From: Plotosus lineatus
Lineage: Eukaryota > Chordata > Actinopteri > Siluriformes > Plotosidae
DNA: 64,000 nucleotides
Assembly (NCBI GenBank): GCA_024760905.1
Contig: CM045734.1
Coordinates: forward strand, 36,403,564 to 36,467,563
Direction of reading: 5' to 3'
Positions 57,936 through 64,000 of the stretch are shown one piece after another; position 1 is the stretch's first letter; every line of letters begins with the position of its first letter. The position numbers were made by a program, and so were the translations under genes. Under the pieces are notes generated by a model, which saw only the letters and a program-made list of their open reading frames with translations, was not told where the DNA came from and did no database searches.

Positions 57936-58925
57936 CTCATAACACCTCCAAACAAGGCTTTTTTTTTTTTCCAGAATAGTATAGCACATATTATTAGAGG
58001 ACTGCATGGGGAGGTAATATCAGTATCCATACAGGATTTGCTGCATTGTCCATGCCTCATGGTGGAGGTATGTCGGATTCTATGAGTGCACCTCAAGATT
58101 CTTTTTGTTTCGTGCCGTGAAGTCGTTTTGACATGACAAATATGTTCTGTTTCCCTACCAGGTCAAGGTTGCTGTGTCCTCTCTGTCTGTCCAAGTCTCA
58201 TTGAATGGGCTCTTTTTCTCTTCACCAAAAAACCTCTTACTGTCCTACAGCTCCAAGAATGAGAACAGGAAAAAAGAGAGAAAAGTTATTGTGCTCTAGG
58301 GCTCTGACTCTGATGAAATTAATCTATTATCTTCCTGTGTGGCTGCCATGTAGTGATACAGCGCTGGCTGATGAGTCCTCTCTGCCATTGTAGCACCGTG
58401 ACATTTGCCCATTCAGTTCAGCTTGCTGACACGGGCAGGATCCACCAACGTGCTAAATTAACAGCGTGCTGGAAGAAAAAAATAAATAAGAAAACGTAAG
58501 TGTCCAGAGGCTGTCTAAAGGCAGGATGGATTTTTGCTCTGTTTAAAGGCCTGACCTCAGCGCTTACTGTCGAATATGCTGGTATTATTAGGGTAGGCTA
58601 AACCACTTTAGCTGATTCAGAGATGCATGTGTTGCCTTATATGCTAGATGGATTAGGTCATGTTCACCTTGGAAGAAGTTAGCTGAAGATATTCTCTTCA
58701 AGTAAGCAAGACGCCTCTGTCACCTGATAGAAATGGCAGTGGTGCTCAAATCATTTATTTCTTTTTCTTTTTTTTTTTCCATTTCATGTAAAAACATTGC
58801 TTACATTTACAAAAAATGTATTAATAAATGGTTTAGAAAAATATTCTTCTTTTATAAATTCAATTAATTCTCTTTTTTATGAAGAGTTTTATTTTTTTCC
58901 ACCTGAAACAATTAGCACAGTGGTG
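57936..58925. other. Unique sequence, no gene recognised
   Basis: Nothing is recognised. The segment 58,400-58,720 has even composition and no repeats. Confidence 0.5.
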
Positions 58926-59402
58926 CAGGGATCCGTCTCTACTTCGCGATTCAATTCATGCGGCTTTTAAAAAAATCAACAAATAAATATTCATCGAATT
59001 AAAAAATAAGGAAATTAAGGAAGAATAGGGGACAAGGTTAAGGAAAATGCCACAAAAACAAGACCAATTATGCAAAAAAAAACCACCAAAAAACCCTAAA
59101 TTAACAAAAAACAACCCAAAACCTCCATCAAAACTATTTACATTGTTGTGAGGTGCGCATCTGAGTGGCAGCACGTGCATCTACATGTGTGTATTTATAT
59201 TTTATTTACATCTTATGCATTATTTTTTAATGTTTGTTGTTACAAGCATTTATAGCATTGAATATGAGTTTATTGATATTATATACACCTAGCATACATG
59301 TACGTATACATCAGCCGGGGGGGGGGGGGATCTTACTTCTCGGATTTCATGGTCGCGTGTGGATTTCGGTCCCAATTAACCATGGAAAATGAGGGATCCC
59401 TG
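58926..59402 (-). mobile_element. TIR element (MITE), CAGGGATCCCTC family
   Basis: Minus-oriented copy: CAGGGATCCGTCTCTACTTC at the left, a short deletion after GCGGCTT, the usual interior, a G-run at 59,318-59,328, and AAAATGAGGGATCCCTG at the right. TA follows on the right; the left flank reads TG. 477 bp. Confidence 0.86.
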
Positions 59403-60166
59403 TATCTATTTTTTTTTTTGTGTAATGACTTTTATTTTGTTAGTCTGTTTGTTTCAGTTTCTTTCCTGGATAAGTCATCAATTTTGCCATATTTTGGCCT
59501 GTCTCGGGCAATGCTGGGCAATGTCAATATACATCCACAACCGCTTGCCAGACCATCACTGGGCAAAAGTACTGGTCAATTTTTACTTTGATTAACGCTT
59601 CCTTCATTAAGTCTCCTGTTGTCATATGCAATTATCCGCACGCATTTTTCATTAAATGCACATTAAAAAAAAAAAGCATGACAAAAATGTGACTTTTTTG
59701 ACCACACTTAAGAGGTGCAACTGATGGCATCTCATACTAATACTAGGGATGGTGTGCTACTGAACACATGGTGAGACACACTGTGGCTTGTTTTCTTTTT
59801 TTTAATTAAGCAGCACATGTTTACAAAAATATTGCATCTGAGAAGAGTGGTTTGGCAGGTACAGCTGTATTGTTTGTTGGTACACTCAGTTCACAGATTT
59901 TCCTGAGTCTAAGGGAGGGTACGTAAAATTCTGGCCGTACCCACGATTTTCAAGGAGGCTTGATGAGCGGGTGACACCATTTTACAACCTGAGTACTGCA
60001 TGGGGATAGTGACTGAATTAATGTATATATCCTGTATTCCATATTGGGGCCAGTGATTAGAGGGTGAGTATGATGTAGAAAAGACATTAGTAATGATCTT
60101 TGTTTCAGTTGTAATGGTGTTGCTTAGTTTCGATGTATTCATAGTCAAATTTTTGTGTGCCATGTG

Positions 60167-60170
<4 letters not shown>
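59403..60170. other. Unique sequence, no gene seen
   Basis: No gene is recognised. CACAACCGCTTGCCAGACCATCACTGGGC near 59,538 may be a tiny SINE relic. Confidence 0.5.

Positions 60171-60240
<70 letters not shown>
60171..60240. repeat. (CT)n microsatellite
   Basis: About 34 CT units. Confidence 0.95.
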
Positions 60241-60244
<4 letters not shown>

Positions 60245-60287
60245 ATGTGCATTTTTTTGTGTTTTTAATTACCAGTTAAGCTCTATG

Positions 60288-60443
60288 ATGCCACCCAAAC
60301 GCTGTGCATCTTCTCAGGATTCTGGTAAGGAGTCTAAGCGCCAGAAAAAGGTAATGACGTTTTTTCATGAAAAAGTCGAACTGCTTGATATTATACAGGA
60401 AGGAAAAAGTTATGCTGCAGTAGAGCACCATTATGCAGTGAAA

Positions 60444-60447
<4 letters not shown>
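60288..60447 (+). pseudogene. pogo/Tigger-type transposase N-terminus
   Basis: From the ATG the frame reads MPPKRCASSQ, then GKESKRQKKVMTFFHEKVEL, then LDIIQEGKSYAAVEHHYAV, and stops being protein at a (TA)n tract. This is the start and first helix-turn-helix of a pogo/Tigger transposase: a basic leader, an EKVELLDII helix and the SYAAVxxHY helix. The DNA-binding half continues in intact family members with a VNES..R..IKK segment and then a DDE catalytic domain. Here it is cut after about 53 residues. There is no in-frame stop, so it is less decayed than the relic at 32,654-32,807. Confidence 0.75.
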
Positions 60448-60516
<69 letters not shown>

Positions 60517-60536
60517 GTGTGTGTGTGTGTGTGTGT
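60448..60536. repeat. (TA)n/(GT)n compound microsatellite
   Basis: About 33 TA units then about 10 GT units, replacing the rest of the transposase frame. Confidence 0.95.
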
Positions 60537-61367
60537 ATCTTATCTCTTCTGGGTGTGCCTGATGACACTGGAAAATAATTCACTTGGCTTTTAAATGCTA
60601 ACATTGAAAACTGAATGGCATGACTTGTGTCTATCATGAATAGACATAACACAATAGAATAACGCAAATACACCATCCACACACAGAATAACATCAGTAC
60701 CCAGTGGTGTGGTCATAAAAAAGAATTTTCCTTCATAAAGTAAAAAAAAAATAATAATAATAATAAAAGTTGTGAAAAAGTCATCTCCTGTTTTCTGACC
60801 TCCAGGGAAGTCAGTTGAACTTTCCATGCTGCCAAATTCTTAAAGGGGCTGAAAGCAAGGAGGGACAAAATGGAGACTTTTGAGGTGGAGACAAGGAGTG
60901 GATGATGGCAGCCTATGATGAATGGCTATGATTGCTCACAACCATTCCAAACAAAGGGAGTGCGTGCATGTGGGTGTGGGTGTGGGAGTGTGTATGTGTG
61001 TGAGAGAGAAAAGGATGAAACACAAAAAGAGAGAAAACTGTGGGTAGCTCCTGTCAAACGTGTTTGGTTTTATTTATTTATGACCACTGTGCTTAAGAGA
61101 TAGTCAAGGTTAGGCTATGTGCTCACTCTCCCACGTTAGTGTGAGACTGATCAATTTATGAAATATGTCTATTAATAATCCTGCTGATGGAGATCTCTCT
61201 CACTCTTTTTCTCATTGCAGTATCTCTCCATGGTAACCTGTTCTTTCCTTACAAGACCATAACTCTGGATGAAGTGCTCTCAATTTTTGCACTCACACAT
61301 TCAGTCAGTTATTTACACGTCAATTTGGAGTCACTTTTTACATCTGTCACTTCTGCTACAGTTACAG

Positions 61368-61369
<2 letters not shown>
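60537..61369. other. Unique sequence, no gene seen
   Basis: A short (AAT)n lies near 60,748-60,768. Otherwise nothing is recognised. Confidence 0.5.
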
Positions 61370-61428
<59 letters not shown>

Positions 61429-61432
61429 TGTA

Positions 61433-61486
<54 letters not shown>

Positions 61487-61502
61487 TGTATGTGTGTGTA
61501 TA

Positions 61503-61594
<92 letters not shown>
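61370..61594. repeat. (TG)n array with 58-bp higher-order pattern
   Basis: About 225 bp of TG units with TA variants at 61,421, 61,431, 61,441 and 61,443, and again at 61,479, 61,489, 61,499 and 61,501, an exact +58 shift. Further variants lie at 61,539 and 61,549 (+60). This shows duplication of whole variant blocks. Confidence 0.93.
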
Positions 61595-61595
<1 letters not shown>

Positions 61596-61601
61596 TGGAG
61601 T

Positions 61602-61668
61602 GGGGGAAATGGTTGGGATTGAAGGTGCACAAAAACACCTCTTGCCTTGAATCGTAGCTGTAATCCTA
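61602..61668 (-). repeat. Short dispersed unit next to a microsatellite, copy 2
   Basis: Reverse copy of the unit at 50,164-50,228: GGTTGGGATTGAAGGTGCAC, AAAAACACCTCTTGCCTTGA and ATCGTAGCTGTAATCC. It again lies directly beside a CA/TG tract. Confidence 0.8.
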
Positions 61669-62066
61669 GCAAAGATTGATCTAAGTGAACTTCATCGATC
61701 TGAATAGTGCTGGATAGAGACTCAGTAATGTGGCTTTGGGAGGTTTGGGAGTCTTGCTGTAAACAACATGTTAGGGGCGTCCAGGTCGACCCCCACAGCA
61801 CAGAAATAAATCTAAAGAGTATCCCCTGTCTCCCTATCCATGTGCTCCAATTCTTATCCTATTCTTACTGTGTTCGCGTTATTTATACATCTGTTCCAGG
61901 TTCACCTTTAAAATCTTTCATCCTAATAGTATAAAAACCTTGGACAATACATTGAGCCTGTTTGTCTGACACATCAAAACAAAATAATTTAAAATGTAAT
62001 AAAATAGAATAAATACAGTTTCTGTGATCAGAAATCTTGTCTTCAGAAGAAAGAAGTATTTGTTAA
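61669..62066. other. Unique sequence, no gene seen
   Basis: No repeat family or gene is recognised. Confidence 0.5.
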
Positions 62067-62328
62067 TTTTGTGAACCGCTTAATCCTAACTAGGGTCACA
62101 GGGAGGCTGACGCCCATTTCAGCCGACTCTGGGAGATGGCAGAGTCCACCCTGGACAGCTTGCCAGGCCATCACAGGGACAACACTCACATTTTGAACTG
62201 TGGGAGGAAAACAATGCAAGCACGGGGAGAACATGTAAACTCCACACAGAAACGCCCGAGCTGGGAATTGAACCCAGGACCTTCTTGCTGTGAGGCGGAC
62301 ATGCTAACTACTACACCACCGTGCCGCC
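62067..62328 (-). mobile_element. SINE with GGCGGCACGGTGG head and L2-type tail
   Basis: In the minus orientation: head GGCGGCACGGTGGTGTAGTA, B box GGTTCAATTCCC near 62,265, GTGTGGAGTTTACATGTTCT, CCTCCCACAGTTC, then directly the L2-type tail (GGCCTGGCAAGCTGTCCAGG to TGTGACCCTAGTTAGGATTA, AGCGGTTCAC). The head is the same as in the SINE at 33,403-33,817, but the tail is the one used by the GGGCAGTGG-headed SINEs. Confidence 0.87.
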
Positions 62329-62379
62329 CTATTACTGGAAATGTGAATAAAATTTCTTCTCAGTCAAACTCAAATTATT

Positions 62380-62381
62380 AT

Positions 62382-62424
<43 letters not shown>

Positions 62425-62435
62425 ATCTCTCTCTC
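62380..62435. repeat. (CT)n microsatellite
   Basis: About 19 CT units then CTAT variants. Confidence 0.95.
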
Positions 62436-63349
62436 GCTATGTGTGCTGGGTGGGTGGTGCCCTTTCATGAACTGGCATTGTGAGTATTCCTGCTTCATGC
62501 CCAGTGCTCCTGGGATAGGCTCCAGCTCTGCAGCAACCCTGACCTTACTACAGAGAAATAAATGAATCAATTTAAACATTAAAACAACACAAAATTCCCA
62601 AGACATTTCTGAAATTTCTAAACCATTAAGAATTTTGGACATTTACAAAATGTTTCCATGCTGGGATTAAACGGTTGGTTGGGAATTCATCACTTCATAG
62701 CCTTTCACTCTGTGTAAAAGTTCAGCAACTCGAACCCAGTTCAAACCAGTGCATCTGAGAAAACACCCACGAACTCAGATTCCCTTTTATAGTAACAATA
62801 CAACAAGATACACCTCCCAATGCATAAACTCTGCACGGAGTTAAAAGATGACTTTGCCAAGGGGTCAGATTCATTCCTCCTTTTGGATGAAATGATGGGA
62901 TTGAGGGAGGAGATGGAAAACAAGCGAAGGGAGGATAGTAAACAGATGGGGGGAACTCCAGGACAGACTGATTTGCTTTGGCTGTGTTCAGCCTGCAATT
63001 TATAGTCACAAATATAAACACCGCAGAGAGACGACTAATCTTAAGTGCTAGATTAAGAAATGAGGGGAATCCACAACGAGCCCTGATTACAGGGTTAGAG
63101 ATGAATCTGATTTGACGATAGGATGACAGTGCTACTTAGCAAGTGGGGGTAAACTCAAGTTAGCCACTTTGTTTTTAAGTTATGAGCCTGAAGAGTACTG
63201 TTTCGCCACATTTTGCTGACTTTTAACATATTTGTAAGATATGAACAGTTATGTACAGTAGTTTATTCAAGAACAGTTCAAGTCACTAACATAAAAAATA
63301 CAGTTACAATTCAGGTCATATTATTAAAAAATAATAATATAGTAGATAC
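62436..63349. other. Unique sequence, no gene seen
   Basis: A short segment near 62,500-62,560 (AGTGCTCCTGGGATAGGCTC; CAGCAACCCTGACC) resembles an L2-type tail. The rest is unrecognised. Confidence 0.5.
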
Positions 63350-63699
63350 TATACTTTCCACGGTTAATTGGGACCAAGAGCCCCCTGCAACCACCAAATT
63401 CCACAAAGTAGGATCCACCCCCCCACCCCCCACCCCGACTAACGTATACGTACTTGTATATGTGTATATAATATCAATAAATACATATCCAATGCTATAA
63501 ATGCTTATAATAATGCATTACGATGTAAATAAAATACATATACATAGACGCGCACGCATTCAGATGTGCACCTCACAGTAAGTAGTTTTGATGGGAGATT
63601 TTTACTTCGATGAATATAAAAAATATGTATATATTAAAAAAAAAAGCACGATGCACTGAAGCCGCATGAATTGAAGTGCGAAGTACCGAGGGATCCCTG
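63350..63699 (+). mobile_element. TIR element (MITE), CAGGGATCCCTC family, eroded left end
   Basis: The left end is degraded (ACTATACTTTCCACGGTTAA). The interior is shortened, with part of the GTTTTGGGTTG segment missing, and the right end GAAGTGCGAAGTACCGAGGG then ATCCCTG is intact and followed by TA. Confidence 0.83.
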
Positions 63700-63703
63700 T
63701 ATA

Positions 63704-64000
63704 CAGTGGTATGAAAAAGTATCTGAATCTTTTGGAATTTCTCACATTTCTGCATAAAATCACCATCAAATGTGATCTGATCTTGGTCAAAATCACACAG
63801 ATGAAAAAACAGTGTCTGCTTTAACTAAAACCACCCAAACATTTATAGGTTTTCATAAATTAATGAGGATAGCATGCAAACAATGACAGAAGGGGGAGGA
63901 ATAAGTAACTGAACCCTCTGCCGAAGGAGACTTAAAGAGCAATTGAAACCATTTTTTACCAAACAATTTAAGTCAGGTGTGTGCCAAATCACTGATGAGT
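63704..64000 (+). mobile_element. Tc1/mariner-like element, left end, runs off the window
   Basis: It starts CAGTGGTATGAAAAAGTATC after a TA, immediately beyond the MITE end. The leader blocks (CACATTTCTGCATAAAATCA; GATGAAAAAACAGTGTCTGC; GAGGATAGCATGCAAACAAT) match, as I remember them, the left end of a common fish Tc1-like transposon. The transposase, if present, would lie beyond 64,000. Confidence 0.7.

Noticed and set aside
61187..61801. Long open frames rich in Cys/Val, His/Thr or Tyr/Ile (also near 7.6, 14.6, 15.0, 27.5, 44.4, 54.5 and 60.4 kb)
   Set aside because: They are translations of (TG)n, (CA)n and (TA)n microsatellites in several frames and on both strands.

Overview
The window looks like repeat-rich, non-coding DNA from a teleost fish. 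The reasons are: several non-LTR retrotransposon families of the kinds common in fish (an RTE-type, a jockey-group-like and a Rex1/L2-like element), Tc1-like and pogo/Tigger-like DNA transposons, tRNA-headed SINEs with L2-type tails, and very dense (CA)n, (TA)n, (TC)n and tetranucleotide microsatellites. I found no host protein-coding gene I can name. One possible terminal exon lies at 43.2-43.5 kb (minus strand). Open frames of poly-Cys/Val, His/Thr or Tyr/Ile are microsatellite translations, not genes.

Layout. 0-9.3 kb: an inverted SINE, an 82-bp SINE-tail insertion with a perfect 19-bp target duplication, a hAT-type non-autonomous element cut by a decayed RTE copy, a second LINE (5.0-7.06 kb), an unassigned AT-rich stretch with a 172-bp tandem dimer, and another SINE. 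9.3-20 kb: mostly unique sequence, with three ~500-bp TIR elements (MITEs, ends CAGGGATCCCTC), a SINE nested in a SINE and an RTE fragment. 20-37.3 kb: a dense nest. A MITE is split by an RTE copy, which itself carries a 289-bp piece identical to the Rex1/L2-like LINE at 25.3-28.1 kb. An apparently intact RTE copy (28,857-32,005, minus) sits in a pogo-like remnant with an 18-19 bp target duplication. A second near-intact RTE copy (33,993-37,093, plus) sits in a Rex1-like 3' region. 37-47 kb: mostly unique, with an unexplained ~430-bp array of TTCCG/CGGAA motifs at ~11-bp spacing (41.05-41.47 kb). 47-64 kb: SINEs, a decayed endonuclease-like ORF fragment, a Tc1-like pseudogene, a 34-bp-arm hairpin, a second hAT-type element, more MITEs, a pogo-like transposase N-terminus and the start of a Tc1-like element that runs off the end.

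How the parts relate. The RTE elements encode the endonuclease and reverse transcriptase. One SINE family carries a tail made of RTE 5'-leader sequence joined to the RTE 3' terminus, so it probably uses that machinery. The same SINE head also occurs with an L2-type tail that fits the Rex1/L2-like LINEs. The MITEs have TA-flanked, pogo-like ends, and two pogo/Tigger-type transposase N-terminal fragments lie in the same window. All family names rest on motifs read by eye and memory of the families, not on a database search.
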